From Pseudomonadota bacterium (GTDB lineage: Bacteria > Pseudomonadota > Gammaproteobacteria > Burkholderiales > SG8-39), in NCBI GenBank assembly GCA_947455195.1, contig CANGMI010000005.1, positions 378,609 to 442,608 on the forward strand: DNA of 64,000 bases. Direction: 5' to 3'. The translations under genes and the position numbers were made by a program. The stretch's first letter is position 1. The number at the start of each line of letters is the position of its first letter. Below, one piece after another: positions 1 to 10,746 of the stretch. Under the pieces are notes generated by a model that saw only the letters and a list, made by a program, of their open reading frames with translations, did not search any database and was not told where the DNA came from.

Positions 1-656
1 CGGGCTGCGCGGATCTGGGCCAGTTCGGCGGCAAAGTCCAGTTGCCCCAGGCGTGGGTAGACTTCCTCGGCGATGTTGCCCTTGTAGAAGCGCTTGAATC
101 CGGTGAGTGCGTCGCGACCAGCCGGGTAATTCGGCGCGACGAGAAATACCGACTTGAATCCGCGATCGCTCGCGTACTTGCCGGCGGCCTCATGGTAGCC
201 GTCGTTCTGCCAGGCAGCACTGGCAAACCACGGGTTGCAATCCTTGCCCGAGAGTTGCGATGGGCCGGCATTGGAACTGATGTAGGGAATCGGTACCTCG
301 AAGACGGCAGGCGCCGCCGCGAGCAGGATGTTGGAGTAGATGATGCCGGTCATGAAGTCGACCTTGTCCTGGCGCAGCAGGCGCTCGCTGACCTGTTTGC
401 CGGTGTCAGGGCTGAACTGGTCATCGCGCACGATCGTGGTCGCGGGCAGTCCGCCGAGCTTTCCGCCCAGGTGCTTGAGCGCGAGATTCCAGCCATCGCG
501 CACTTCGACGCCCGGAACGCCGTTGGGCCCCGAGAGGGTGGTCACCATGCCGACCTTGATCGACGAGGCACCCAGCGCGGGCGAGAGGCCGAGGCAGGTG
601 GCGAGCGCTGCCAGGAGGCCGGTGGTAGCCGCTCGGCGAATCTGAATCGACTGCAT
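1..656 (-). CDS. ABC transporter substrate-binding protein, branched-chain amino-acid type (3' end outside window)
   Basis: This gene is missing from the ORF track because it runs off the left edge; I translated the reverse complement. It starts at an ATG with AAGGAG six bases upstream. A signal peptide ending near SPALGA is followed by SSIKVGMVTTLSGP, the usual first strand of periplasmic binding proteins of the LivJ type. About 218 residues are visible. The encoded protein is clearly paralogous to the next gene: both have a KVGMVTTLSGP block, a GGLPA block and an LMTGII/FMTGII block. The two genes are divergent, with a 155-base shared upstream region. The ligand cannot be inferred; relatives often bind aromatic or organic acids. 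No permease or ATPase is visible. Confidence 0.88.
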   Translation of the reverse strand, partial: MQSIQIRRAATTGLLAALATCLGLSPALGASSIKVGMVTTLSGPNGVPGVEVRDGWNLALKHLGGKLGGLPATTIVRDDQFSPDTGKQVSERLLRQDKVDFMTGIIYSNILLAAAPAVFEVPIPYISSNAGPSQLSGKDCNPWFASAAWQNDGYHEAAGKYASDRGFKSVFLVAPNYPAGRDALTGFKRFYKGNIAEEVYPRLGQLDFAAELAQIRAA

Positions 657-811
657 GGATGTCTCCTTCGTTGATGGGGGGCCGCCGAAGACGGGTTCTA
701 CCCCGATTCTACGCCGCGTGACGCGCGGGCCGCCATGCGGCACTATCTCGGTCGAGGTTCAGCCTCGTTCGAACTCGCCCTGAAACCGCGCACTTACCCG
801 GAGTCGCCTCC

Positions 812-2113
812 ATGAATGTCATTGCCTGCGCAATCACCGGCGCCGCGGCCGGCTTCAATCGCACTCTCATCGGAGCCGCCAGTCGAGCCGCTCGTGGCGT
901 ATCCGGTGGCCTTGCCGCATGGCGACCCGGGCAGCCGCCAGGCCGCCCGTACCGCGCGGCGGCCGCGCTTGCGGCGCTCATCGCTGCGGCGACGCCGGCA
1001 ACGGCGGCCGATCGGGTCAAGGTCGGCATGGTGACGACGCTCTCCGGGCCTGCTGCTGTCGATGGCGAGGATATCCGTGATGCCTTTCAGCTCTTTCTGA
1101 AGCTCAATGGAGGACGTCTGGGCGGCTTGCCGGCAGAACTGGTCATCGGCGATGACGCCGCCAATGCCGAGACCGGCAAGCAGGTCGTCGATCGACTGCT
1201 CAAGCGCGACCGGGTCGATCTGATGACCGGCATCATCTTCTCGAGCGTGCTGCTGCCCGCCTGGTCCACGATTGCCGAGTCGAATACCTTCTACGTCAGT
1301 CCCAATACCGGACCGCAGGAATTGGCCGGGGAGCGATGCAGCCCGTTCTTCTTCTCCACGGCCTGGCAGAACGAGGAGCCGCCGGCTGCGATGGGACAGC
1401 ATGTGCAGGAGCGAGGCTACAAGTATGTCGTCGGGCTTGCCCCCGGGTATGTCGGCGGGCGCGAGACGCTGGCGGGTTTCAAGCGCACCTTCAAGGGGCG
1501 TTTCGAGGAGATCTACTCGCGCATGGGGCAGGTTGACTACGCTGCCGAGATTTCCCAGATTCGGACGCTCAAGCCCGATGCCATTTTCGTGTTCCTCCCG
1601 GGTGGCATGGGCATCAATTTCCTGAAGCAGTACAGCGCCTCGGGACTCTCGCGCGACATCCAGTTGTTCGTGCCGGGATTTACCGCCGATGAGGACACGC
1701 TGCGGGGAACGGGCGACACGCTGCTCGGTGTGATCAACTCGAGCGAGTGGGCCCATGACATGGACAACGCGGCCAACCAGCGATTCGTTTCGGCATTCCA
1801 GAAGACGTACAACCGGCTGCCCTCGATGTACGCGGCACAGTCCTACGACGCTGCGCAACTCTACGATGCGGCCATCCGTGATGCCAAGGGCAAGCTCGAA
1901 GACAAGGATGCGATGCGCACAGCGCTGCGGGCAGCGAAGTTCGCATCGGTTCGCGGCAACTTCCGGTTCAATCGCAACCACATGCCGATCCAGGACTACT
2001 ACTTGCGGGTGGTGATTCGCGATGCACAGGGCCGCATCACCAACCGCCTGCTCAACCGCATCTATGCCGACAGGGCCGACAGCTTTGCCGCCGCCTGTCC
2101 GATGAAGTGGTGA
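812..2113 (+). CDS. ABC transporter substrate-binding protein, branched-chain amino-acid type
   Basis: A 433-residue periplasmic binding protein of the LivJ/Peripla_BP_6 type. The first roughly 66 residues are unusual: an Arg/Pro/Gly-rich stretch precedes a signal-like segment (AAALAALIAAATPATA), and no closer ATG or GTG is in frame, so I keep the ATG at 812. The mature part starts DRVKVGMVTTLSGP and continues through MTGIIFSSVLLPA and a C-terminal YYLRVVIRDAQGRI segment. It is a paralogue of the divergent gene to the left. No permease or ATPase lies beside either gene, so both probably feed a transporter encoded elsewhere. Confidence 0.88.
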   Translation: MNVIACAITGAAAGFNRTLIGAASRAARGVSGGLAAWRPGQPPGRPYRAAAALAALIAAATPATAADRVKVGMVTTLSGPAAVDGEDIRDAFQLFLKLNGGRLGGLPAELVIGDDAANAETGKQVVDRLLKRDRVDLMTGIIFSSVLLPAWSTIAESNTFYVSPNTGPQELAGERCSPFFFSTAWQNEEPPAAMGQHVQERGYKYVVGLAPGYVGGRETLAGFKRTFKGRFEEIYSRMGQVDYAAEISQIRTLKPDAIFVFLPGGMGINFLKQYSASGLSRDIQLFVPGFTADEDTLRGTGDTLLGVINSSEWAHDMDNAANQRFVSAFQKTYNRLPSMYAAQSYDAAQLYDAAIRDAKGKLEDKDAMRTALRAAKFASVRGNFRFNRNHMPIQDYYLRVVIRDAQGRITNRLLNRIYADRADSFAAACPMKW

Positions 2114-2114
2114 G

Positions 2115-2166
2115 CACCACGCCCCGGGTCGGGCACCACACCCGGGGTCAGGCGCCACGCCCGCGG

Positions 2167-2171
<5 letters not shown>
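2115..2171. repeat. Three tandem 19-bp imperfect direct repeats
   Basis: Three consecutive 19-base units fill the gap between two convergent genes: CACCACGCCCCGGGTCGGG, CACCACACCCGGGGTCAGG and CGCCACGCCCGCGGTCAGG. The last unit contains the stop codon of the oxidoreductase on the minus strand. Each unit has a GC-rich self-complementary core (CCCCGGG or CCCGGGG), so folding as a bidirectional stop signal is possible, but there is no T-run. Confidence 0.8.
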
Positions 2172-3636
<1,465 letters not shown>

Positions 3637-3667
3637 GGTCAGTATCGTTCAAGGTTGTACCGTAACG

Positions 3668-4327
3668 ATGATACAGGGCGCGGGTCTTCGCAGGCTCTGC
3701 CGCGCCGGCAGGCTCGTCCTTGCGATGATGGTGCTCGCCGCACCGGTGACCGCCTGTGCCCGCGAGTGGCGGTTTTCGGTCTACCTCGATGATGAGCCGA
3801 TCGGCACCCATCGCTTTGTCCTCGCCGAGCAGGGGGATGAGCGGACGCTCTCGAGCGAGGCGCGTTTCAGCTTCAAGTTCCTCTCGTTCGAGGTCTACCG
3901 CTATGAGCATCAGGCGCGCGAGACCTGGCGTGGCGATTGCCTTGAGCGGATCACGGCCCGCACCGATGACAACGGCACGGTCACCGAGGTCGACGGGCGC
4001 GCTGAAGGGGCTGGCATGCGGATCAGGCGAACCGGTGGCGGCGAAACGGTGACCGGCTGTCTGCGTTCGTTTGCGTACTGGAATCCACGCCTTCTGAGCG
4101 CGCCGCGGCTCATCAATCCGCAGGATGGCGTCCTTGCCGATGCCACCCTTGCCTTCGTCGGCAATGAGCCGGTGCGGGTGCGCGGGCAGACGGTTCCCGC
4201 CCGTCGTCAGCAACTGAAGAGCGCGAAACTCGTGATTGATCTGTGGCATGACGCAACCGGCGAATGGCTTGCGCTCGAGTCAACCACCGCGTCCGGGCGC
4301 AAGGTACGCTACCGCCTCGAACCGTGA
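3668..4327 (+). CDS. DUF6134 family secreted protein
   Basis: About 219 residues from the ATG at 3668, which I prefer over the upstream in-frame ATGs (3611, 3635) because it leaves a normal signal peptide (LRRLCRAGRLVLAMMVLAAPVTA). The mature part starts REWRFSVYLDDEPIGTHRF, which I recognise as the DUF6134 family: exported proteins of unknown function with an antiparallel-strand look. It precedes the lipocalin with a 43-base gap on the same strand, a common neighbourhood for this family in proteobacteria. The function is not known. Confidence 0.75.
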   Translation: MIQGAGLRRLCRAGRLVLAMMVLAAPVTACAREWRFSVYLDDEPIGTHRFVLAEQGDERTLSSEARFSFKFLSFEVYRYEHQARETWRGDCLERITARTDDNGTVTEVDGRAEGAGMRIRRTGGGETVTGCLRSFAYWNPRLLSAPRLINPQDGVLADATLAFVGNEPVRVRGQTVPARRQQLKSAKLVIDLWHDATGEWLALESTTASGRKVRYRLEP

Positions 4328-4370
4328 GGCAGGCGATGGCATCGGGCAGGTCTTCAGGGAGTTACCCGTC

Positions 4371-4976
4371 GTGAGTACATCAAGTCAAGTGTCGAACCGA
4401 TCGCCTCGCAGGCCGCTGCGCACATTCACCACGGCGGGGTTCGCTGCCCTTTGCGCAGCCCTGATCCTGTCGGGTTGCCAGACGATCGGGGCGCCACCGA
4501 TGCGCTCGGTGGAGAGGGTCGACATCGAGCGCTTCATGGGCGAATGGTATGTGATCGCCAACATTCCGACCTTCATCGAGCGGGGTGCGCACAATGCCGT
4601 CGAGTCCTACAAGCGACTGCCCGACGGGTCGATCGATACCGTCTTCAGCTTCAATGACGGGGCGTTCGATGGTGCGCGCAGGCGGTACAACCCGCGCGGG
4701 TTCGTGCTCGATCCGGTGTCCAACGCCATCTGGGGCATGCGCTTCATCTGGCCGATCAAGGCCGACTACCGCATCATTCATCTGACCCCTGACTATCGCG
4801 TGACCGTCATCGGGCGCGAGGCACGCGATTATCTCTGGGTCATGGCACGCACGCCCCAGATCGACGAGGGTGACTACCGCGAGGCACTGGCCGTGGCAAT
4901 GCGCGAAGGCTATGACATCGCACGGGTTGAACGCGTTCCGCAGCAACCGCTGGCCGAGCGCGTGAGCGGACGCTGA
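4371..4976 (+). CDS. Lipocalin family lipoprotein (Blc-like)
   Basis: An outer-membrane-type lipocalin. I choose the GTG at 4371 (AGGGAG about ten bases upstream) rather than the track start at 4236, which lies inside the preceding gene. From there the protein has a basic N-region, hydrophobic AALCAALILSGC with a lipobox cysteine, then the lipocalin signature FMGEWYVIANIPTF (GxW) and a second conserved block near DYRIIHL and LWVMARTP. Blc-like proteins bind fatty acids or lysophospholipids and help membrane maintenance. It ends exactly where the convergent Bug gene ends: the two stop codons abut as TGATCA. Confidence 0.88.
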   Translation: MSTSSQVSNRSPRRPLRTFTTAGFAALCAALILSGCQTIGAPPMRSVERVDIERFMGEWYVIANIPTFIERGAHNAVESYKRLPDGSIDTVFSFNDGAFDGARRRYNPRGFVLDPVSNAIWGMRFIWPIKADYRIIHLTPDYRVTVIGREARDYLWVMARTPQIDEGDYREALAVAMREGYDIARVERVPQQPLAERVSGR

Positions 4977-5993
4977 TCAATCGAACACGAGCCCCCGAGT
5001 CTTCACGAGAGTGCGCCAGGTAGTGATCTCCTCGGCGATGCGGCTGGCCAATTGCTCAGGTCCTCCACCGGCCGGCTCAGCCCCTTGAGCGAGGAGTCGG
5101 GCTCGCAGTTCGGGCTGTTCGAGAGCCCGGTTGAGCCCCTCGTTCAGGATCGCGATGCGTGCGGGTGACGTACCTGCGGTCGTGAGCACGGCGTAGAACG
5201 TGCCGGCGCTGTAGCCCGTGACCCCCGACTCGCTCACGGTGGCGGTTTCTGGCGCGAATGCGGGTCGGCGTGCCGAGGCCACGGCCAGCAGACGCATGCG
5301 TCCTGCCGTCACATGCCCGCCTGAACTCGACCAGACATCGAGGAGGATCTGCACCTGGCCGGCCACCAGATCGGCGATGGCAGGTGCCCCGCCCTTGTAC
5401 GGCACGTGCACGATGTCGATGCCCGTGCGGGCTCGCAACAGTTCGGTGGCCAGGTGGTTGCTGCTGCCAGAGCCGTAGGACGCGTAGTTGAGCTGACCGG
5501 GGCGCTCTCGTGCCAGTGCGAGCAGTTCTGCCAGATTGCGCACCGGCACAGAGGGATGCACCAGGAGGAGGTAAGGCGTACTTGCCACGAGTATCACCGG
5601 TGCAAAGTCGCGTATCGGGTCGTAGGGCAGGTGGGCCGTCACGGCTGGATTGGTGCCGTGCGTGCTGCCCGTGGCAAAAAGCAGGGTGAGTCCGTCGGCA
5701 GGCGCGCGTGCAACCGACTGGCTACCGATGCTGCCACTTGCCCCGGCGCGATTGTCGACCACGACCGCCTGGCCGCGCAGTGCCGGCTGGTCGGCAAGTG
5801 CCTGCGCGACCAGGCGCGCTGCGATGTCCACCGCACCCCCGGCGGGAAAGGGCACCACCAGGCGCACGGGGCGGTCCGGCCAGGGCTGGGCGAGGGCCGG
5901 TGTCGGCAGAGCGATCGCACAGAGGGTGACGAGGTGCGGCGCGGCCAGGGCACCCAGGGTGCCGAGCCGTCGAGCGATAAAGGACTTGATCAC
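4977..5993 (-). CDS. Bug-family tripartite tricarboxylate transporter substrate-binding protein
   Basis: 338 residues from a GTG at 5993, chosen because GGAGG lies nine bases upstream; the track start at 6221 overlaps the neighbouring gene. After a signal peptide (ending TPALA) it reads QPWPDRPVRLVVPFPAGGAVD, the canonical Bug opening, followed by VVDNRAGASGSIG, IRDFAPVILVAS and VHVPYKGGAPAIADLVAGQV. Bug proteins are periplasmic receptors for carboxylates that usually work with TctAB-type permeases; none is nearby, as is typical for the expanded Bug families of Burkholderiales. It is divergent from the next gene, with 85 bases between starts. Confidence 0.93.
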   Translation of the reverse strand: MIKSFIARRLGTLGALAAPHLVTLCAIALPTPALAQPWPDRPVRLVVPFPAGGAVDIAARLVAQALADQPALRGQAVVVDNRAGASGSIGSQSVARAPADGLTLLFATGSTHGTNPAVTAHLPYDPIRDFAPVILVASTPYLLLVHPSVPVRNLAELLALARERPGQLNYASYGSGSSNHLATELLRARTGIDIVHVPYKGGAPAIADLVAGQVQILLDVWSSSGGHVTAGRMRLLAVASARRPAFAPETATVSESGVTGYSAGTFYAVLTTAGTSPARIAILNEGLNRALEQPELRARLLAQGAEPAGGGPEQLASRIAEEITTWRTLVKTRGLVFD

Positions 5994-6078
5994 GCCACAA
6001 AGCCTCCTGCAGCCCATAGAATGCAGACCAGAACCAGCCGCCTCGCACACCTTACAAGCAGGCTGGACGGGAGACAAC

Positions 6079-7074
6079 ATGATCCGATCCAAATCGCATT
6101 CGATGCTCGCCCCTGCGTTGCGCCAGCGGCGGTTTCCTCTCCTCGGTACCCTCGCGCTTGCCCTGGTGCTGGGCGCGCAGGGCCTCGCGCAGGCGCAGGC
6201 GCCGTCGCAAGCGCGAACCACGGTGCGGGTTGCCTACATTCCGGTCGTGACCTGGCTGCCCTTTCTGGTCGCCAGGGAAAAGGGGTATTTCGACAAGAAC
6301 GGCATTGACGTCGCGATGACCCGGTTTCCCAATATCGTCAATTTGCCGCAAGCCCTTGGCAAGCAGTTCGACATCGTGCCGACAACAGCCCCTGACTTCC
6401 TCAATGCCGTGGGCAGTGGCGTCAATATCGTGGCCGTTGCAGGTGAGTCGCTCGAGACCTCGGCCAACAAGTCATTCCTCCTCATGGTGCGCAACGACGG
6501 CTCGGTGAATACCCTGCGCGACCTCGAAGGCAAGCGCGTCGCCAGTCCCGGGATCGGCTCGGTGATGCATGTGGCGCTTCTCTACGCAATCCGGAAGGAG
6601 GGCGGTGACCCCTCGAAGGTGATCGGGGTCGAGGTTCCGTTTCCGGCGATGGCCGATCAGCTCAAGGCAGGGCGTGTGGACGCGGTCGAGCAGTTGGAGC
6701 CCTTTGCGGGCCAGATGCTTCAGCGCGGCTTCAAGTCGCTGGGCGCACCGCTGCTGGCCATCGCCGACCCGGTGCTCTTTCCATTCTGGATCGCCGATGC
6801 CGAGTGGGCACGCGCCAATCGCGGCGTGATCCGGCGCTGGATTGCTTCGCTCGAGGAGGGGTTGGCCTTCATCCGGACGGATGAGCGCGAGGCGCGCGCG
6901 ATTCTGGCGCGTCTGAGCGGACTGCCCGAGGCCGTCGTGGCGGCAGTGCCGATTCCCGAGTTCAATTTCCGGATTGCCCCGGCGCAACTCGATGTGTGGC
7001 GCAATGTGCTCGTCTCGCAAGGGCGACCGCTGGCTGGGCTTGACATGAACCGGCTCGTGGTGAGCGGCGACTGA
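6079..7074 (+). CDS. ABC transporter substrate-binding protein, NMT1/SsuA-like
   Basis: 331 residues from the ATG at 6079 (GGGAG just upstream); the track extends further 5' only because the frame stays open. A signal peptide ends near GLAQAQA. The mature protein begins VRVAYIPVVTWLPFLVAREKGYFDKNGIDV, the typical opening of aliphatic sulfonate/nitrate/taurine-type receptors. IVPTTAPDFLNAVGSG and LEGKRVASPGIGS are further family blocks. It stands alone, without its own permease or ATPase, between a divergent Bug gene and a hydrolase. The substrate is unknown. Confidence 0.88.
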   Translation: MIRSKSHSMLAPALRQRRFPLLGTLALALVLGAQGLAQAQAPSQARTTVRVAYIPVVTWLPFLVAREKGYFDKNGIDVAMTRFPNIVNLPQALGKQFDIVPTTAPDFLNAVGSGVNIVAVAGESLETSANKSFLLMVRNDGSVNTLRDLEGKRVASPGIGSVMHVALLYAIRKEGGDPSKVIGVEVPFPAMADQLKAGRVDAVEQLEPFAGQMLQRGFKSLGAPLLAIADPVLFPFWIADAEWARANRGVIRRWIASLEEGLAFIRTDEREARAILARLSGLPEAVVAAVPIPEFNFRIAPAQLDVWRNVLVSQGRPLAGLDMNRLVVSGD

Positions 7075-7175
7075 ACCTGCCGCCCGCAAGCGCCAGCGGC
7101 TTGGTCTACGATCGAGCCAGACGATGACGAAGCGTTCGCCCTGACGGGCGTTCGCTGCCTCCCGGGAGCAGCAAG

Positions 7176-8378
7176 ATGTCAGGCAATACGCAACGCATGC
7201 GCGAGCAGGAATGGCTCTATGACCGGCTCATCCGGTCGGGTGGCCCCGATTTCTACTGGCCGATGACCGAGGAGTGTCTCAGTGCGGTCGGCATGGATGG
7301 GTCGGGTGATATCCGCGCCGTGCGCGGATCGATCCGGCGCTTTCTCGACATCACGCGCGAGATGCGTCGCATTGGCGAGAAGCGTGAAGCGATGGCTCGT
7401 GAAGCCGAGGCGGCAGGGCACCGGATCACGGCAGGGCAGAACTACTTCACGGCAGCGTGCTATTTCACGATGGCTCAGGGACCGATTCACACCGACGACA
7501 GTCCGCTGAATCTGGCACTGAGCGAGCGCAAGAATGGTTGTTTCGCGAAGTTCATCGAGCATGCGCGGCGTCCGATCCTGAAGGTGGAGATTCCCTTCGA
7601 GGACACGTCACTGCCCGGTTACCTGCATCTGCCGCCGGGCGCCGCCGGACCCGTGCCTTGCGTGGTGTTTCTGGGCGGCATGGACAACTTCAAGGAGTTG
7701 CTCGTCACCGAACCGTCCGACAAGTTTCTCGAGCGTGGCATCGCGGTTCTCGCCTTTGACGGTCCGGGGCAGAACGAGGCGCGGATTGCCCGGGGCATCA
7801 AGTGCACCGAGACCAATTTCGTCACGGCCGGGCGCGCCGTGATGGATTTCCTGCAAGGCCGCCCCGAGATCGATCACGACCGGATCGGCATCACCGGCAT
7901 CAGCATGGGCTCGTTCTGGCTCACGCAGATCGTGGCGGCCGATGCGCGGTACAAGGCGGCAGCCGGGTTCTACGTCTGTCATGAAAACGGCATGGACACC
8001 ATCTTCAATCGCGCGATCCCGGTCTTTCGCGATCGCTACATGTGGATGGCAGGCATCACGGATGATGCCCGGTTTGACGACTTCGCGACCCGCCTCACGC
8101 TCGAAGGATTGGGGGCGAAGATTCACTGTCCGACCCTGATCGTCGCAGGCGAGGACGACGACCTGAGCCCGATCGAGCACACCTACAAGCTCTACCACGA
8201 ACTGGCAGGGCCCAAGACGCTGATGGTCTATCGAGGTGAAGTGCATGGCGTGGCCGACAATCTGGATGTTCGCGCCCATATTGCCGACTGGATGCTCGAC
8301 CGCTTTGCGGGGCGAGCGTTCGAGTCGCGCATCATGATGATGGATTGCCGCACCGGACGGGAGTTGCCCCATGGCTGA
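7176..8378 (+). CDS. Alpha/beta hydrolase, FrsA/2,6-dihydropseudooxynicotine-hydrolase-like
   Basis: 400 residues with an N-terminal helical cap of about 130 residues followed by an alpha/beta hydrolase core. The nucleophile elbow is GITGISMGSFW (GxSxG); the acid is likely in VAGEDDDLSP and the histidine in GEVHGVADNL. The cap-plus-core architecture resembles the DUF1100/FrsA group, which includes C-C bond hydrolases such as 2,6-dihydropseudooxynicotine hydrolase. The start has GGGAGCAGCAAG upstream. It overlaps the next gene by eight bases, so the two are probably cotranscribed. The exact substrate is unknown. Confidence 0.8.
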   Translation: MSGNTQRMREQEWLYDRLIRSGGPDFYWPMTEECLSAVGMDGSGDIRAVRGSIRRFLDITREMRRIGEKREAMAREAEAAGHRITAGQNYFTAACYFTMAQGPIHTDDSPLNLALSERKNGCFAKFIEHARRPILKVEIPFEDTSLPGYLHLPPGAAGPVPCVVFLGGMDNFKELLVTEPSDKFLERGIAVLAFDGPGQNEARIARGIKCTETNFVTAGRAVMDFLQGRPEIDHDRIGITGISMGSFWLTQIVAADARYKAAAGFYVCHENGMDTIFNRAIPVFRDRYMWMAGITDDARFDDFATRLTLEGLGAKIHCPTLIVAGEDDDLSPIEHTYKLYHELAGPKTLMVYRGEVHGVADNLDVRAHIADWMLDRFAGRAFESRIMMMDCRTGRELPHG

Positions 8379-8835
8379 ATCGGCGCGCCGCGCTGGATTC
8401 AGGACGATTGTCGCGAGATTCTCCTGCGCATTCGGCGTGGCGCTGGCCTGTGTCGCCGGGTGTGCGCCGATGCAGGTGTTTCCCGCACTCGAGTCGATCG
8501 GCGGGCCACCCTGGACGCTTGCTGCCTGGCAGGCGAATGAGGCGGTAGCCGAAGGCATCGACATCACGCTCAGCCATATCGATGGAGCCCTTGTCGGCCG
8601 GTCGGGTTGCAACCGCTATCGAATGCCAGTCGCCGATGGGTACGAACCGGGCCGGTTGAGACCCGGGGCTGTCGCCGTTACCCGGATGGCCTGTGCCGAT
8701 GAGATTCTTCGTGCCGAGGCACGTTTCCTGGAACGACTGGCTCGAATCGACCGCTTCGAATTGCACGCGGGCGAATTGCGTCTGATCGAAGGATCGGCGG
8801 GTACTTCGAGCGCATTGCTGCTCACGCGCCGCTGA
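8371..8835 (+). CDS. META-domain lipoprotein (HslJ-like)
   Basis: 154 residues. The N-terminus has a hydrophobic segment ending in CVAGC, a lipobox, so the mature protein is probably lipid-anchored. The remainder carries the META/DUF306 signature: WTLAAWQ, then ALVGRSGCNRYRM, then VAVTRMACADE and a terminal ELRLIEG...LLLTRR strand. Relatives are envelope proteins linked to heat shock or motility, with no known activity. The start codon lies inside the end of the hydrolase gene, consistent with translational coupling. Confidence 0.82.
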   Translation: MAESARRAGFRTIVARFSCAFGVALACVAGCAPMQVFPALESIGGPPWTLAAWQANEAVAEGIDITLSHIDGALVGRSGCNRYRMPVADGYEPGRLRPGAVAVTRMACADEILRAEARFLERLARIDRFELHAGELRLIEGSAGTSSALLLTRR

Positions 8836-8877
8836 CCGTCGACCGGCAAGCCTCGAGATCCGGTGGGTGGAAGGCGC

Positions 8878-10689
8878 TCAGGGTGCCTTGAAGATCGTCT
8901 TTCCGTTCTTGATGGTCTCCACGATCTTGATGTCGCGGATCGTCATCGGGTCAACCTTGAGTGGATTGGCGCTGAGGATCACCAGGTCGGCCCGTTTGCC
9001 CGCTTCGAGTGATCCCTTGTCCTGCTCCTCGCGATAATCGAATGCAGCATCGATCGTCAGAGCGCGAAGACCCTGCCACGGTGTAACCCGTTCCGATTCA
9101 CCCAGCACCTTGCCGCTGAGCGTCACCCGGTTCACTGCGGTCCAGAGTAGAAACATCGGGTCGAGCGGGGTCACGATGTTGTCGGTATGGTTCGATGCGG
9201 GGATGCCGGCGTCGATTGCGCTCTTCAACGGGCTCAGGTAGGCGGCCCTCGCCTGTCCGAGGTTTGCCAGGTGCGTGTCGCCCCAGTAGAAGACGTGATT
9301 GGTGAAGAACGAGGGCAGGAGGCCGAGGCGCTTGTAGGCATCCATCTGATCGGGGCGCATGATCTGCGAATGGATCACCACCGTGCGTCGATCGGTCGAG
9401 GTTTCGCCGAGGGTCTTTTCGGCTTCTTCATGGGCCTTGATCAGCATGTCGATGGCGCCATCGCCATTGGCGTGGGCAAACACCTGCACCCGATTGCGAT
9501 ACGCGAGCAGGACCAGTCGGTTCACTTCCGCCTGCGGGATGGAGGGCAGCCCCTTGCAGTCGCGCGCGCATCCGGGCACCGCGGTGAGATACGGTTCGGT
9601 GATGAAGGCGGTCTTGCCCTGGGGTGATCCATCGAGCGCGAGCTTGATGCCAGCGTACTTCAGACCCTTGCGGTACTCGCCGAAACGCAACCCGCCTGTG
9701 TCCATCAGTTGATCGGCCATCATGTAGGCTGGCGTCGCAACGACGTCGATCGTGAAGAGGCCCTGATCGGCCGCGGCTTCGAGCACTTCGGGTTGACCGG
9801 GCAGAAGCAGGTGCTCGGCTGCCGTGGTCACCCCGTTGGCCGCGTAGTGGGCAATGCTCTGCCGGATGAGTGTCGCCTGCGCTTCCGGGGTGCGCTGGCC
9901 TTTGAGCATGCCGATGAAGGCGTGCATGGCGGTTTCCTGCACCAGCCCTCGTGGCTCGCGCGAACCCTTCTTGCGCAGGATGGCACCACCTTCGGGGTCA
10001 GGCGTGGCTGCGCTGATGCCGGCTGCCTTGAGTGCGGCACTGTTGGCGACCAGCATGTGGCCGGAGACGTGAAGAATCACCACCGGTTGGTCGGGAAAGG
10101 CCTGGTCGAGGTCGGCAGCATCGGGATGCCGCCGCTCCTTCAGTGTGTCCTGGTCGTAGCCCTGCCCGATCAGGATCGAGGTGTCCGTGGCAGCCCGAGC
10201 CGCCTTCAGCGCCTGCAAGGCAGTCACGATGTCGGCGATCGACTCGATCTTGCCGATCGGGGGGGCGTTGAGGGGGGCTTGCAGCAGCGAGTCGGCGTGG
10301 TTGAGCAGGTGGCTGTGGGCGTCGATGATGCCGGGCATGAGCGTCCTGCCGGCGAGATCGATCTGCAGGGTTGCAGGTCCCACCCGTCTCATGACCTCGG
10401 CTCGGGTGCCGGTCAGAAGGATGCGCCCATCCCGCACGGCCAGTGCTTCGACCGACTGTGGTTCATTGCCCACGAGGGTCAGGATGTCGCCGCCGCTGTA
10501 GAGGGTGTCGGCGACTGGCGCGGTGGCTTGTGGTGCTTCGTTCCGGCTGCAAGCAGCCATCAGCGCCACGGCGACGAGAGCGACTACCCGGAATGCCGCG
10601 CGCAGGGGGTAGGCCCGGAGCGAGCGAGACCGCAGGGCGGTCGTGAGCAGCGGGTCTGCAGGTGCCTCTCGGCAGGCGGGGCCTTTCAT
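8878..10689 (-). CDS. Amidohydrolase family lipoprotein (YtcJ-like)
   Basis: 603 residues. A long basic N-region leads to a hydrophobic stretch with lipobox LMAAC, suggesting an envelope-anchored enzyme. The catalytic domain has the amidohydrolase metal site LMPGIIDAHSHLLNH, a later histidine in VVIHSQIMRPDQM, and ASNHTDNIVTPLDP near the end, plus the composite beta-sandwich closing strands (GSLEAGKRADLVILS). The architecture matches the YtcJ/exoenzyme-regulatory AepA group of zinc hydrolases acting on C-N bonds. The substrate is not predictable. It is convergent with the META gene and transcribed in the same direction as DUF3443. Confidence 0.88.
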   Translation of the reverse strand: MKGPACREAPADPLLTTALRSRSLRAYPLRAAFRVVALVAVALMAACSRNEAPQATAPVADTLYSGGDILTLVGNEPQSVEALAVRDGRILLTGTRAEVMRRVGPATLQIDLAGRTLMPGIIDAHSHLLNHADSLLQAPLNAPPIGKIESIADIVTALQALKAARAATDTSILIGQGYDQDTLKERRHPDAADLDQAFPDQPVVILHVSGHMLVANSAALKAAGISAATPDPEGGAILRKKGSREPRGLVQETAMHAFIGMLKGQRTPEAQATLIRQSIAHYAANGVTTAAEHLLLPGQPEVLEAAADQGLFTIDVVATPAYMMADQLMDTGGLRFGEYRKGLKYAGIKLALDGSPQGKTAFITEPYLTAVPGCARDCKGLPSIPQAEVNRLVLLAYRNRVQVFAHANGDGAIDMLIKAHEEAEKTLGETSTDRRTVVIHSQIMRPDQMDAYKRLGLLPSFFTNHVFYWGDTHLANLGQARAAYLSPLKSAIDAGIPASNHTDNIVTPLDPMFLLWTAVNRVTLSGKVLGESERVTPWQGLRALTIDAAFDYREEQDKGSLEAGKRADLVILSANPLKVDPMTIRDIKIVETIKNGKTIFKAP

Positions 10690-10746
10690 GAGCGAATGTC
10701 ATCCGGATTGTTTCGCCGGATTATGCCCGAGCAGGTTCCGGGCCGT

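Noticed and set aside
794-2158. 454-residue minus-strand ORF
   Set aside because: Shadow of the branched-chain-type receptor gene on the plus strand, with no family features.
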